From Paenibacillus mendelii (GTDB lineage Bacteria > Bacillota > Bacilli > Paenibacillales > Paenibacillaceae): DNA of 64,000 nucleotides. Position numbers and translations under genes: made by a program. This document shows positions 7,842 through 16,274 of the stretch, one piece after another. Each line of letters starts with the position of its first letter. The stretch's first letter is position 1. Where the stretch lies: assembly GCF_024498075.1 (NCBI RefSeq), contig NZ_JANHOF010000003.1, forward strand, positions 434,001 through 498,000. The letters are read 5' to 3'. Below the pieces are notes generated by a model. The model was not told the DNA's origin. It was given only the letters and a program-made list of their open reading frames with translations, and searched no databases.

Positions 7842-8906
7842 CTATTCCTTGGCCGCTGCCGCCTGAGATTGGAATGAAGAACGAGCGAGCTCCTTAATCT
7901 GGCTCCATTCGGCCAGCTGCTTCTGGAGATTCTCGATAAGCAGGTCAACCTCGTGATGGAAGCTCTCCCGATCGGTTGACTGGATCGCTTCATAGGTATG
8001 TATAATCTCCGCCGATAACGGACTGTGTGCCGTAAGTGAGGCCAGCAGCTGTTTGAGCGTGCCTTGAAGTGTGGGAACTGACTCCTGAGCTGGCGGCGCC
8101 ACCGCCACCACCGCCGCATTAGCCGCAGCCGCGGCTTGCGCCGGCTTCTTTTCTTTGCTGGCCGAGACCTTGGGAGCGGCTGGCTTGGCCCGTTCCGCGC
8201 GATTCTGTTCGTACACCGACCAGGTTTCTAGCAGGTCACGTCCTGATTTATAGAGCAGCTTGTCCTTCGTACCGCTTGAGATATCTTTATCTTTGAATAA
8301 GCGGGAAATCTTCTTGACGTCGCTCACGGGCATCTCGTCCCGGGCAATAATCATGGCCAGCGGATCCCGGTGCTCTACCGGCAAATCTTTGATCGGCAGA
8401 AGCTGCTCCTCCGTTAAGCGGTCCTTCTTGATTTCCGTTCCGCCGACAATCAGCTTCTTGACCGCCTGTCCGAACTTCAGAAGCTCGATTTTATTCTTAA
8501 TATAGGCTTCCGGCTTGCCTAGTTTACTGGAGAGATATTTGGTCGAGCTGGTAAACTTCGGATCGTTCAGAAGCTTGTTGAAGGCGTCCGCTTCTTCAAT
8601 CGGGGAGAAGCCTTCCCTCGTCAGATTCTCCGCGATCTGCTCCAAATAGATGTCCAGCTCATTGGTAACCGTCGAGACGATGCATGGAATCGTTCGGCGG
8701 CCCAGCGTCTTGCACGCTTTATAGCGGCGGTTCCCGTAGATGATTTTATATCGGCCGTTATCCATCGTTCTCACTTTGATCGGAGACAGCAAGCCGATTT
8801 CTTCAATGCTTTTCATTAACTCCTGCAGTGCTTCTTCATCAAATTGGTAGCGGGGCTGATCGGTATCTTCATCAATCAAGTCTGTTAATATTTCAATCAT
8901 GTCCAT
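7842..8906 (-). CDS. ParB/Spo0J-like partition-family protein, orphan
   Basis: A 354-residue protein. The N-terminal ParB/Srx-like domain (about 1-95) has the nucleotide-binding GNRRYKA and the ENLTREGFSPIEEA motif; a helix-turn-helix DNA-binding domain follows (about 100-190). A Lys/Ala/Pro-rich linker (about 235-275) joins a helical C-terminal domain of about 80 residues. Chromosomal ParB is normally next to parA near the origin; no parA or replication gene is here, so this is more likely a Noc-like or plasmid-derived paralog (inference). TAGGAGAATT precedes the ATG. Confidence 0.85.
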   Translation of the reverse strand: MDMIEILTDLIDEDTDQPRYQFDEEALQELMKSIEEIGLLSPIKVRTMDNGRYKIIYGNRRYKACKTLGRRTIPCIVSTVTNELDIYLEQIAENLTREGFSPIEEADAFNKLLNDPKFTSSTKYLSSKLGKPEAYIKNKIELLKFGQAVKKLIVGGTEIKKDRLTEEQLLPIKDLPVEHRDPLAMIIARDEMPVSDVKKISRLFKDKDISSGTKDKLLYKSGRDLLETWSVYEQNRAERAKPAAPKVSASKEKKPAQAAAAANAAVVAVAPPAQESVPTLQGTLKQLLASLTAHSPLSAEIIHTYEAIQSTDRESFHHEVDLLIENLQKQLAEWSQIKELARSSFQSQAAAAKE

Positions 8907-9207
8907 ATGAATTCTCCTAACGTTCGATATGATCGGCAGATCGAGCGGCCGGTGGGGACAACTCTATTATATAACACGGTGGCAAGCCATGAATATGGAG
9001 CCAGTAGTCCGATCGCGCCGATAGGTTCATTAAGCGAGAATCCTGTGCGCGAGAGCCGCAAATAAACCGTCTCTTTCTAGATTCGGTTCATTCTTCAACC
9101 CGATTCTAGAAAGAGACGGTCACCTGTCAGCTTCTATCGACAATCCTTGTGAGTGTTACGTTCTGCAGCCCTTTTGCTGGTACTGCATCCAAGTCTCCCG
9201 CCATGAC
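8907..9207. other. 301-bp intergenic region
   Basis: It holds a minus-strand TATAAT near 8970 that may be the -10 of the ParB-like gene (no good -35), and the long hairpin at 9066-9120. I see no gene or RNA motif in the rest. Confidence 0.5.
9066..9120 (-). terminator. Terminator of the diguanylate cyclase gene
   Basis: ACCGTCTCTTTCTAGA (9066-9081) pairs with its exact complement at 9105-9120 and the stem continues inward with one mismatch. On the minus strand TTTATTTG follows. It lies downstream of the leftward gene ending at 9208. Confidence 0.75.
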
Positions 9208-10827
9208 TTACATAACGAGTTCATGGACGGCGACGACCGTCCTGTTCCGGCCTTCATGCTTCGCCGCATATAACGCCGAGTCGGCAAGCTGGAACAGCTT
9301 CTCGGGGTTGTTGGCATGGAGCGGATATTCGGCAACGCCCAAGGATACGGTTACGGGCTCCCCGCAAGGGCTCATGGTCGACTCCATCGTCATGCGAATA
9401 TCCTCGGCGATCTTCATCGTTGTCTGGCTGGAAGCCTGCGGAAGGAGAATAACGAATTCTTCTCCTCCGAAGCGGCAGCAAACATCGCCTAGACGGACGC
9501 AATCGCTCATAATCCGGGCAAGATGCTTCAGAACCTCATCCCCGATCTGATGTCCATAGCGGTCGTTGACGGTTTTGAACCGATCGATGTCGAGTACGAT
9601 GATGGAATAGGGCGTGCCTTGTGCCAGCCACTTATTCATCATTTCTTCCAGCATTCTGCGATTATAGAGTCCGGTTAGTTGATCCGTCGACGCGGCCAGA
9701 GAGAGACTGGCTTTCTGCCGTTCAATGGAATCCACCGCTAGACTCATAACGTGGCTCAGCCGGTCCGCTTCCTTGTTCCAATGCGGAGTGAAATCGTTCT
9801 TCGACACCGCATCGCCCTCGGACAGCCGGGCAGCCAGTGCAGACAGTTTAACGAACGGCTTAGCCAGCTTCATGGCTACGAGTATAGCCCCGAGCATCAT
9901 AAGAAGTAAGGGGAGAAGCATGTTGAACAGCTGTTCCCGGACAAGTAAGTTCAGTTGACGGAAGACGGTCGATTCCGGCGTCTGCATGATGACCCCCCAG
10001 TCATTCTCCGCCACGGCCGAGAATCCGGCCAAATGCGAGATGCCTTGGGTGTTTACGACCTGCTCCATGCCGCTTTCTCCGCGGGACAGCTCCTGCACAA
10101 CGCGATTGCTGCTCACATCATCTCCCAGACGGGAACGGTCGGGATGGAAGATAAGATCCCCTTTGGGGCCTACGATGTAGAAATAGGAACCCGTTTCATT
10201 ACTGGCATTGGAGCCGAATATTTCATAGATGACATTCGCTTCCTGAAGGTAGATCGTTCCCCCGATAAGCCCGCGATAAGTGCCCTTCGAATCAAAGACC
10301 GGCTCCGTCATGAGTACGATTAACCGGTTTGTCGTCCCTGTGTATGGTGCGGATAGATAAGGCTGTTGCAGCGATAGGGCGGTCTTGGCAGCAGAGGTGG
10401 ACAAGATTTGGCCGGTTAATCCGATGGATTGGGGAGAAACGCTATGAATTAGACCGGTTTCGTCAGCCCAAAACAGGGAGTTGAAGTAATTGCTGCTTCC
10501 GCGGATCAAATCCAATTCCTCTTGAATCGATGATGCGGACTTATGTGTATTTGCCGACATATAGGAGGAGGTGGACTTCAGACTTTGCCTCATCGCTTTG
10601 AATAGTGAATTAATCGTATCACTCATTTTTGCCGCATTGGCATAATTGAGCTCGAGTGTCGTATTTATCAATGTTTTTTTCTCCGCTTCATAAGAAACGA
10701 AGATGAGGATAACCGTCGTTAAAAGGATAGAGAGTGTGACCAGAAGAGGAAGAATAACAGTTAGGCTGATTTTTCTCCCGTTCCTGCTTAAGAGCGAGCG
10801 CAGCATAGTAGAGTACCTGCTTTTCAT
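9208..10827 (-). CDS. Membrane diguanylate cyclase with dCache sensor and GGDEF domain
   Basis: A 539-residue receptor. Membrane segment 20-45, extracellular double-Cache-type sensor about 50-295, membrane segment 303-320, HAMP-like linker to about 375, GGDEF domain 380-535. The active-site loop is GGEEF (454-458), and the inhibitory I-site R445-x-x-D448 is intact, so an active, product-inhibited cyclic-di-GMP synthase is expected. The ATG at 10827 has no clear ribosome binding site; the ATG at 10806 with AGCAGG upstream is a plausible alternative start. The sensed ligand is unknown. Confidence 0.9.
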   Translation of the reverse strand: MKSRYSTMLRSLLSRNGRKISLTVILPLLVTLSILLTTVILIFVSYEAEKKTLINTTLELNYANAAKMSDTINSLFKAMRQSLKSTSSYMSANTHKSASSIQEELDLIRGSSNYFNSLFWADETGLIHSVSPQSIGLTGQILSTSAAKTALSLQQPYLSAPYTGTTNRLIVLMTEPVFDSKGTYRGLIGGTIYLQEANVIYEIFGSNASNETGSYFYIVGPKGDLIFHPDRSRLGDDVSSNRVVQELSRGESGMEQVVNTQGISHLAGFSAVAENDWGVIMQTPESTVFRQLNLLVREQLFNMLLPLLLMMLGAILVAMKLAKPFVKLSALAARLSEGDAVSKNDFTPHWNKEADRLSHVMSLAVDSIERQKASLSLAASTDQLTGLYNRRMLEEMMNKWLAQGTPYSIIVLDIDRFKTVNDRYGHQIGDEVLKHLARIMSDCVRLGDVCCRFGGEEFVILLPQASSQTTMKIAEDIRMTMESTMSPCGEPVTVSLGVAEYPLHANNPEKLFQLADSALYAAKHEGRNRTVVAVHELVM

Positions 10828-10933
10828 TATTTTGTCATTTCAAATTTCGACATTTAGTTACAAAATCCTCTTTCGAGGAGGAAAGGCTCGTCAGATTGCA
10901 AGGTTTGACCTGCGCGCCGGAGCTACATATAAA

Positions 10934-10962
10934 TTGACACGGTGGCGTGAAAGTGGTAAAAA
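10934..10962 (+). promoter_or_regulatory. Sigma-A promoter of tyrS
   Basis: Perfect TTGACA (10934-10939), 17-bp spacer, TAAAAA (10957-10962). The leader to the ATG at 11002 is only about 35 nt, too short for a T-box. Confidence 0.65.
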
Positions 10963-11001
10963 TGAATCAAATTTTATATCCGATGTGAGGAGCAATTTCT
11001 G

Positions 11002-12294
11002 ATGACGAATGACGCTGTGGACACAACCAATCTCGATTTACTAGATGACCTGGAGTATAGAGGGCTGATCTATCAAATTACGGACCGCGATGGACTCCAG
11101 AAGAAGCTTACCGAGGAGCGCGTCGTCCTTTACTGCGGCTTCGATCCGACGGCGGACAGCCTGCATATTGGCAGCCTGCTTCCGATTCTCTGCTTGCGCC
11201 GATTCCAGAAGGCTGGTCATATTCCGCTTGCCCTTGTCGGCGGCGGTACAGGGCTGATCGGCGATCCGAGCGGCCGCTCCACGGAACGCTCGCTGAATAC
11301 GACCGAGACCGTAGCGGCGTGGACAGACAGTCTAAAGCGTCAGTTATCCCGCTTTCTTGACTTTAATGTGGATGAGAATCCGGCCAAGCTGGTGAGCAAC
11401 TATGACTGGATTGCACCACTCGACGTTATTACATTTCTTCGGGATGTCGGGAAGAACTTTACCGTCAATTACATGCTGGCGAAGGATTCGGTCGATTCGC
11501 GGCTATCGCAAGGGATATCCTTTACGGAATTCAGTTACATGGTCCTGCAAGCCTACGACTTCCATAAGCTGCATGATCAATACGGATGCTCGCTGCAGAT
11601 CGGCGGAAGCGATCAATGGGGCAATATTACAGCCGGCCTGGATCTAATCGGCAAGATGGGCGGAGGCCATGCCGTCGGGTTGACGATGCCTCTTGTCACG
11701 AAGAGCGACGGGAAGAAGTTCGGCAAATCGGAGAGCGGCGCAATCTGGCTCGACCGCAGCAAGACATCCGCCTACCAATTCTATCAATTCTGGATTAACA
11801 CCGACGATAATGACGTCATTAAATTCCTCAAATATTTCACGTTCCTGACCCGCCACCAAATCGAGGAGCTGGAGGCGGAGGTCAGGCTCCAGCCTGAGAA
11901 GCGTGCCGCGCAGAGAGAGCTGGCCCGTGAAGTAACCAAGCTTGTACATGGCGAGGAAGCGGTCATCAGTGCTGAGAAAATTACACAAGCGCTGTTCTCC
12001 GGCGATGTGACGCAATTAAGCGAGGACGAGCTGGTTGAGGCGCTGCAGGATATGCCGAGCACCCTGCTTGAGGACCAAGAGGAGATAGGGTTAATCGATC
12101 TGCTTGTTGCTGTTCAGCTGGCACCTTCGCGCCGCCAGGCGAAGCAAGATATTGAGAGCGGGGCGGTGTATGTCAATGGCGATAAGCAGAGCGGGATCGA
12201 TACCGCCATCAAGGCGGATCAAAGGCTTCACGGCAAATATATCGTTTTGCGCCGCGGGAAGAAGAATTACTCCCTAGCACGCTTTGGATCGTAA
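11002..12294 (+). CDS. tyrS: Tyrosyl-tRNA synthetase
   Basis: A 430-residue class I aminoacyl-tRNA synthetase that charges tRNA-Tyr. The HIGH signature appears as HIGS (55-58), the KMSKS loop as KFGKS (239-243), and the tyrosine pocket as YCGFDPTADSLH. Residues about 360-430 are an S4-type RNA-binding domain. Length and domains are those of a bacterial TyrRS. TGAGGAG precedes the ATG. Unlike pheST in this window, its short leader contains no T-box motif. A strong terminator follows. Confidence 0.97.
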   Translation: MTNDAVDTTNLDLLDDLEYRGLIYQITDRDGLQKKLTEERVVLYCGFDPTADSLHIGSLLPILCLRRFQKAGHIPLALVGGGTGLIGDPSGRSTERSLNTTETVAAWTDSLKRQLSRFLDFNVDENPAKLVSNYDWIAPLDVITFLRDVGKNFTVNYMLAKDSVDSRLSQGISFTEFSYMVLQAYDFHKLHDQYGCSLQIGGSDQWGNITAGLDLIGKMGGGHAVGLTMPLVTKSDGKKFGKSESGAIWLDRSKTSAYQFYQFWINTDDNDVIKFLKYFTFLTRHQIEELEAEVRLQPEKRAAQRELAREVTKLVHGEEAVISAEKITQALFSGDVTQLSEDELVEALQDMPSTLLEDQEEIGLIDLLVAVQLAPSRRQAKQDIESGAVYVNGDKQSGIDTAIKADQRLHGKYIVLRRGKKNYSLARFGS

Positions 12295-12341
12295 TTTCCT
12301 CATCATCCGTGATGAAGGATAGCTGCAAGGTGCATAGCAAT

Positions 12342-12387
12342 GAAGAAGAGCCGTATTCCCTTCCAGAAGGGAATACGGCTCTTCTTC
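12342..12387 (+). terminator. Terminator after tyrS
   Basis: A perfect 22-bp inverted repeat (12342-12363 with 12366-12387) centred on CA; the 3' arm ends in CTCTTCTTCT. Confidence 0.8.
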
Positions 12388-12499
12388 TGCATTCATGGAG
12401 CAGTCCCAAGCTGCCTATGAACCCAGCTTCGCTTGGAAGGATTGAAGAATGAGCTCATAATTCATCTTCTAATTGGTGAAAATAGGAGCACTATCCAGC

Positions 12500-12680
12500 G
12501 GGGAGACAATCATCTTTCATGGCCACCTCATGACCGATAACAAACACTTCGTTCTGGCCCCAGAACAAGCGGCGGGGCACTTTCTCCTGAAGACTTGCTG
12601 CTGCGGCTGCTATATCGGCTCCGGCTGCCGAGATGACCATCGTGGTCGGACTCTGGCTCATTCCGTACGCCTTAATCGAG
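12500..12680 (-). pseudogene. Inverted fragment of a Ger(x)C spore germination gene (N-terminal part)
   Basis: Read leftward, about 60 residues match the first domain of GerAC/GerC lipoproteins: SPTTMVISAAG, then an amphipathic helix, then VPRRLFWGQNEVFVIGHE, which is the classic RRLxxGHxxVIxIGEE region. The signal peptide, lipobox and WDRREI region are missing, and the match stops at about 12505 in front of a TAG. The C-terminal domain of the same family lies immediately to the right in the opposite direction, so this piece was inverted. Endpoints are approximate. Confidence 0.7.
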
Positions 12681-13066
12681 GGGAGTCGAAGATAATTCCT
12701 ACGATTGCCGGGGATGACTGGGGAATAACGGTCAAAGCCGATGCTAAGTATATGCTTGTCCAAAACACGACAAAGCTGGACATAACCAGTCTGCAGGAGA
12801 ATCGAAGACTAGAGGATCAGCTGAACCGTGAGATCGAGCAGAGAATGAGGGAAGCGCTAATAGCCGTTCAGAAGTTGAAAGCGGATATAATCGGCTTCGC
12901 TGAAGCCTTTCATCGGAAGTATCCGAAGCAGTGGAATAAAGAGAAGGATCAAAGGAAAGAACGGTTTCCCCAGATAAAGGTAAAATACGAGATTTCTTCG
13001 CAAGTTATAAGTCCGGGCAAGCGTACGCTGCCGGCTGGATGGAATGAGGACGAGGTGGTGAAATGA
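12680..13066 (+). pseudogene. C-terminal domain remnant of a Ger(x)C spore germination gene
   Basis: Domain III of the GerC family is recognisable: RGESKIIPTIAGD, then the helix LEDQLNREIEQRMREAL, then KADIIGFAEAFHRKYPKQW. An open frame begins at 12473, but its first ~70 codons are the antisense of the inverted N-terminal fragment. There is no signal peptide or lipobox and no gerA/gerB partner nearby. In intact operons GerC is a lipoprotein subunit of a nutrient germinant receptor. This copy cannot be functional as such. The stop overlaps the next small gene (ATGA at 13063). Confidence 0.75.
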
Positions 13067-13280
13067 AACTAACCTATCTGCTTATGATAACGATCGTGAC
13101 GGTAATCATTATCCTAACGAACTGGCGGTCGATCAAGGGGGGAAGGAGGTAACGGCGTTCTTCGTTATTACGTCAGGAGGCTGGCTGATTGCCATCCTCC
13201 TGATTTGGTTTCCGCACTTGCCAGGTCCAACCCAGTGGGTCTCCTATGTCTTCAAGCCTTTAGAGAAGCTGCTTGATTAG
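13063..13280 (+). pseudogene. Frameshifted small membrane protein gene of a germination operon
   Basis: The ATG at 13063 opens 29 codons (MKLTYLLMITIVTVIIILTN...) ending at TAA 13150. The other frame continues from 13149 with VTAFFVITSGGWLIAILLI, then FPHLPGPTQW and FKPLEKLLD, ending at TAG 13278. Adding one G to the run of six G at 13137-13142 joins the two into one ~72-residue, two-helix membrane protein. Small proteins ending in PGPT...FKPxGKLLE often follow gerC in Paenibacillus-type operons (recollection, not searched). A sequencing error is possible. Confidence 0.65.
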
Positions 13281-13312
13281 CTTTGGAGCGTGGAGTGATA
13301 ACAAGGCTAGCA

Positions 13313-14230
13313 TCAAGTGCTGCGGTTGCGCCACTGCGTTGGGGTGACTCCCATGAATCGTTTGAATACGGTGGCAAAATGCTGGCTTGACGGATAACCG
13401 AGGCTGTGCGAAATGTCCGTAACCGAATCCCTGGTTTCGGCAAGTTTACGGCAGGCTTCCTTGATGCGAAGCCGCTCGATGAAGGTGATCGGGGGCTGAC
13501 CGGTGTATTCTTGGAAGGTATGGTAGAAGTGGGACTGGCTGACGCTGGCGGCATCGGCAAGCTCCTGTACGGAAGGCCTCCATTCCGGTTCCTGCTCCAT
13601 TCGGGCGATCAATAGATCGAACTTCCGGAGAAGGTCCTCCGCGATTACTGCCCGGGCTTCGGTCGGCTGGAGCAGCTGCAGCAGCAGGTTGTGGATAGCG
13701 TGACGCACCATCATGCCGCGCAGCGCCTCATTGGTCTTCTCAAGTCCCTTCCGCAGCTGCTTGAAGGATTCGACAGCCTTGAATCCGATCTGAACAACCC
13801 GTGGAAGGTCTTCGAGGGAATGCTCGATCCAGCGGCTTTCACCCGGAGGGAGCCGGAGCCATCCGTCGTGATGCGGTGCCGTGAGAATCATCCACCATAA
13901 TTTGCAGGGCTCAATAATGCTGAAGCCGCCGCGGTGCAGCTCACCCGGCCGGGCATGGAAGACATCTCCCGCCTGAGTTTTATATACCGTTCCCTCAAGC
14001 TCCCAGCTGGCGATTCCACGCTCGACGAACGCGAATTCGAAGCAGCCGTGATGGACATGATCATCAAGCGGGATCGCTTTACGAATATCATCGCTTCCTA
14101 ACATGACGAACTCGGGCACAAGCGGAATAGAACCATTATCCTCTGTCGTATAGGTCCAGCGGGCATCACGGAGGAAGTGATTGCCGTGAACGTCTTTGAC
14201 AACGGCATTCCTCTCCTGAGAATCCGGCAA
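13313..14230 (-). CDS. AraC-family regulator with cupin sensor domain
   Basis: About 305 residues. The N-terminal half (about 30-115) is an AraC-type cupin barrel (GDVFHARPGELHRGG). The C-terminal ~100 residues carry two helix-turn-helix motifs, with the second ending in SLGYPSSQHFATVFKRFMGVTPTQWR. The frame is open to GTG 14239, but that codon lies inside GGAGGTGAT; TTG 14230 fits the spacing. It is divergent from the dioxygenase gene at 14390 and is its likely regulator, in response to a small molecule such as a sugar or the dioxygenase substrate (inference). Confidence 0.88.
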   Translation of the reverse strand: MPDSQERNAVVKDVHGNHFLRDARWTYTTEDNGSIPLVPEFVMLGSDDIRKAIPLDDHVHHGCFEFAFVERGIASWELEGTVYKTQAGDVFHARPGELHRGGFSIIEPCKLWWMILTAPHHDGWLRLPPGESRWIEHSLEDLPRVVQIGFKAVESFKQLRKGLEKTNEALRGMMVRHAIHNLLLQLLQPTEARAVIAEDLLRKFDLLIARMEQEPEWRPSVQELADAASVSQSHFYHTFQEYTGQPPITFIERLRIKEACRKLAETRDSVTDISHSLGYPSSQHFATVFKRFMGVTPTQWRNRST

Positions 14231-14389
14231 AACGATCACCTCCAGTCTTGATTATGTTTCTTTATCTATTGTATGTTTCTCATACTCTTTCGTAAATAGA
14301 GAGACGCTTGGAAGTACATTCTGCGGTATTTTGAATAGGAGAAGACAACAAGTCGCCATTCGAATATTCACTATCGGGAGGAAAGAATA

Positions 14390-15226
14390 ATGAGCATACC
14401 AGCAGATCGTCAGTATAAAATTACACAGCAGGATAAGGACATCTTCGAGAGAGACGGGTACTGGATCAGTCCCAAGCTAATCGACGACGAGCAGATCGAA
14501 CGATTGCGCCGTGCGCATGACCGCATTTGGAGCGGGGACTATGATGGCGATGGAGAGCCCATGAACTATTTTCGCCTCCATCCGAACCCGGATGCATTGC
14601 GGAAGTTCGATAATGGCTGGTGGATCAACGACGAGATCCGTGCCGTTGTCACGGATCCATTCATTGGCGAATTGGCTGCCGACTTGCTGGATACGAATGA
14701 AATCCGGCTGTGGCATGATCAGGTTATCTACAAACCGGGTGTTGGCGATAAGCCGACAAGAGACGGCAATGTCGGATGGCACCAGGACTATGGCTATTGG
14801 CAGAGCTCCGACAACCCGAACATGGTGACCGTCTGGATCGCGCTGCAGGACACCGATTTAACGAACGGCGGGATGATGACCATCCTTGGCTCCAATCATT
14901 GGGGTCTCGTTCCAGACAGCGACAGCTTCTTCAATCAGAACATGGATGAGCTGAAGAACAAATATTCCGGAGGACGCGAGTGGGTGGAGGAGCCTTGCAT
15001 ATTGAAGGCTGGGCAGGCGAGCTTTCATCATGGCCTTACGTTTCATGGCTCTGGCGCCAATCGGACGAATGAGCCGCGGCTGTCGGTCGTTGCCCATCTC
15101 ATGCCGGGCGGAACCAGCTATAGCGGGCGCATTCAGCGGCATGAGAATGTTCGACTGCTCGGACCGCGCCCCGTCAAGGGACAGCCGTTTGCAAACGACT
15201 ATTTTCCAGTACTCATTCAACGTTAA
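14390..15226 (+). CDS. Phytanoyl-CoA dioxygenase (PhyH) family protein
   Basis: A 278-residue Fe(II)/2-oxoglutarate oxygenase. The metal triad is H131-x-D133 (GWHQDYG) with distal H219 in the TFHGSGAN motif, and R230 is the probable 2-oxoglutarate ligand. This matches the family better than the shorter relative at 987. GGAGG precedes the ATG. It is divergently arranged with an AraC-type regulator, which suggests inducible degradation or modification of a small organic compound. Substrate unknown. Confidence 0.9.
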   Translation: MSIPADRQYKITQQDKDIFERDGYWISPKLIDDEQIERLRRAHDRIWSGDYDGDGEPMNYFRLHPNPDALRKFDNGWWINDEIRAVVTDPFIGELAADLLDTNEIRLWHDQVIYKPGVGDKPTRDGNVGWHQDYGYWQSSDNPNMVTVWIALQDTDLTNGGMMTILGSNHWGLVPDSDSFFNQNMDELKNKYSGGREWVEEPCILKAGQASFHHGLTFHGSGANRTNEPRLSVVAHLMPGGTSYSGRIQRHENVRLLGPRPVKGQPFANDYFPVLIQR

Positions 15227-15230
15227 TTAG

Positions 15231-15287
15231 GAGTGCCATATCGAATTCTTACGAAGCAGGATGGGAAGCTGCGGGTGGCATTTTTTT
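15231..15287 (+). terminator. Probable terminator after the dioxygenase
   Basis: TGCCA (15234-15238) can pair with TGGCA (15276-15280), followed by seven T (15281-15287). The loop is long, so the call is moderate. Confidence 0.45.
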
Positions 15288-15359
15288 CACAAGGCGGTAA
15301 AGCCAAGCACTCTAAATTCCGTATTGGAATCGGAGTTCATATTTGTTAATATAGCTGAA

Positions 15360-15390
15360 AGGCCTCCTACACTCGGAGGCCTCTATTTCT
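15360..15390. terminator. Stem-loop AGGCCTCC/GGAGGCCT
   Basis: An 8-bp perfect stem (15360-15367 with 15375-15382) followed by CTATTTCT. It could be a second terminator or lie in the leader of the GreA-like gene. Confidence 0.4.
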
Positions 15391-15464
15391 ATGGGAGGGA
15401 TTCACAATGCGGTCGATAAGCAAAGTTGTTGGAAGGTTGCAGCGCATAGGAGGGGAGATCTACT

Positions 15465-15908
15465 ATGAGCCGTAGTTGGGCGGGTTCAAAGACACAGTTG
15501 ATCAACCAGCTCGTTTATTTTGACGAGGAGAAAGCGAAGTTTCTGGAGCAGTACTTCACAGATCAAAGTAAAGAAAGAACCGAGATGGAGAAGCTGCTGT
15601 CTTTATATTGCAAAACGCTCGAACAAATCGTGTCGGATGTCAACGAAACAACGCTGCAATCCACCGTTCTGATCGGGAGCCAGGTGAAGCTCCGTTATGA
15701 GGACGACGACTCTCTCGAGACGTACACCGTTGTCTTCCCCCATGAAGCGGAGCCTGAATATAATCGAATATCGTTCCTGTCCCCAATCGGGAGGAAATTA
15801 TTGATGTCCACCATGATGCAAAGTCATGAGCTCGATATTCCTTCCGGAGTCATTAAGATTCATGTGGAAGACATTAAATATATCCCGGCCAGCAGTGAGA
15901 GTAAATGA
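15465..15908 (+). CDS. GreA/GreB-family domain protein
   Basis: A 147-residue protein. Residues about 65-143 match the C-terminal FKBP-like domain of GreA/GreB (VLIGSQVKLRY, then ISFLSPIGRKLL, then IPSGVIKIHVEDIKYI). The N-terminal ~60 residues are helical and could form a shortened coiled coil for the RNA polymerase secondary channel, but the acidic tip of true GreA is not obvious. It may act on RNA polymerase like Rnk or Gfh factors rather than as a cleavage factor (inference). AGGAGGGGA precedes the ATG. Confidence 0.8.
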   Translation: MSRSWAGSKTQLINQLVYFDEEKAKFLEQYFTDQSKERTEMEKLLSLYCKTLEQIVSDVNETTLQSTVLIGSQVKLRYEDDDSLETYTVVFPHEAEPEYNRISFLSPIGRKLLMSTMMQSHELDIPSGVIKIHVEDIKYIPASSESK

Positions 15909-15923
15909 CATAGTTTATTAAGT

Positions 15924-15952
15924 TTGACATTGGTTACCTGTAATGGTACATT
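15924..15952 (+). promoter_or_regulatory. Sigma-A promoter upstream of a hairpin and cse60-like gene
   Basis: TTGACA (15924-15929), 17-bp spacer, TACATT (15947-15952). The predicted start falls next to the hairpin at 15963. Confidence 0.55.
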
Positions 15953-15962
15953 GATAATAATT

Positions 15963-16000
15963 AGGCATTCCGCTATTCTTGCGGGGTGCCTTGATCTATT
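15963..16000 (+). terminator. Hairpin AGGCATTCCGC/GCGGGGTGCCT
   Basis: Stem 15963-15973 with 15981-15991, two G-T pairs, followed by TGATCTATTTTT. It may end the GreA-like transcript or act as an attenuator for the promoter just upstream. Confidence 0.5.
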
Positions 16001-16050
16001 TTTGAAGTGTTTTTACAATTAATGGTATGAAAAAGATCGGAGGATGGTTA

Positions 16051-16239
16051 ATGATACAGGTGAAAGAATTTGTCGATACGGATAATTCCTATGCTGAGAA
16101 TAAGGTTAATCAATTTCTGGCAACCATGGATGAGAGTCAGATCATTAATATTTGCTACGGATCGGTCGTGAAATCGAGTCAGAACGGCGCGGGTCTGCAG
16201 AGAAGCACGATCCTGGTGGTTTACAGAACGAGCAGTTAG
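16051..16239 (+). CDS. cse60: Cse60-family sporulation protein
   Basis: A 62-residue protein from the ATG at 16051, chosen because GGAGG lies 7 bases upstream; the in-frame ATG at 16027 has none. It matches the small sporulation protein Cse60 in layout: MIQVKEF start, acidic D-x-D, KVNQFL, then a beta strand with QIINICYG, and a C-terminal ILVVYR. In B. subtilis Cse60 is made in the mother cell during sporulation; its function is unknown. Confidence 0.75.
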   Translation: MIQVKEFVDTDNSYAENKVNQFLATMDESQIINICYGSVVKSSQNGAGLQRSTILVVYRTSS

Positions 16240-16274
16240 TTTGCTCCATCATGCATAATGAAGGGGTGAGATCC

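Noticed and set aside
9092-9103. TTCAACC half-site as another XRE operator
   Set aside because: It lies in the loop of a terminator hairpin with no partner half-site and no nearby promoter.
10828-11001. T-box leader for tyrS
   Set aside because: No AGGGTGGTACC-type motif or terminator/antiterminator pair; the leader after the promoter is about 35 nt.
12473-12680. First ~70 codons of the long plus-strand ORF ending at 13066
   Set aside because: They are the antisense of the inverted GerC fragment, so the ORF is a junction artefact rather than a new gene.
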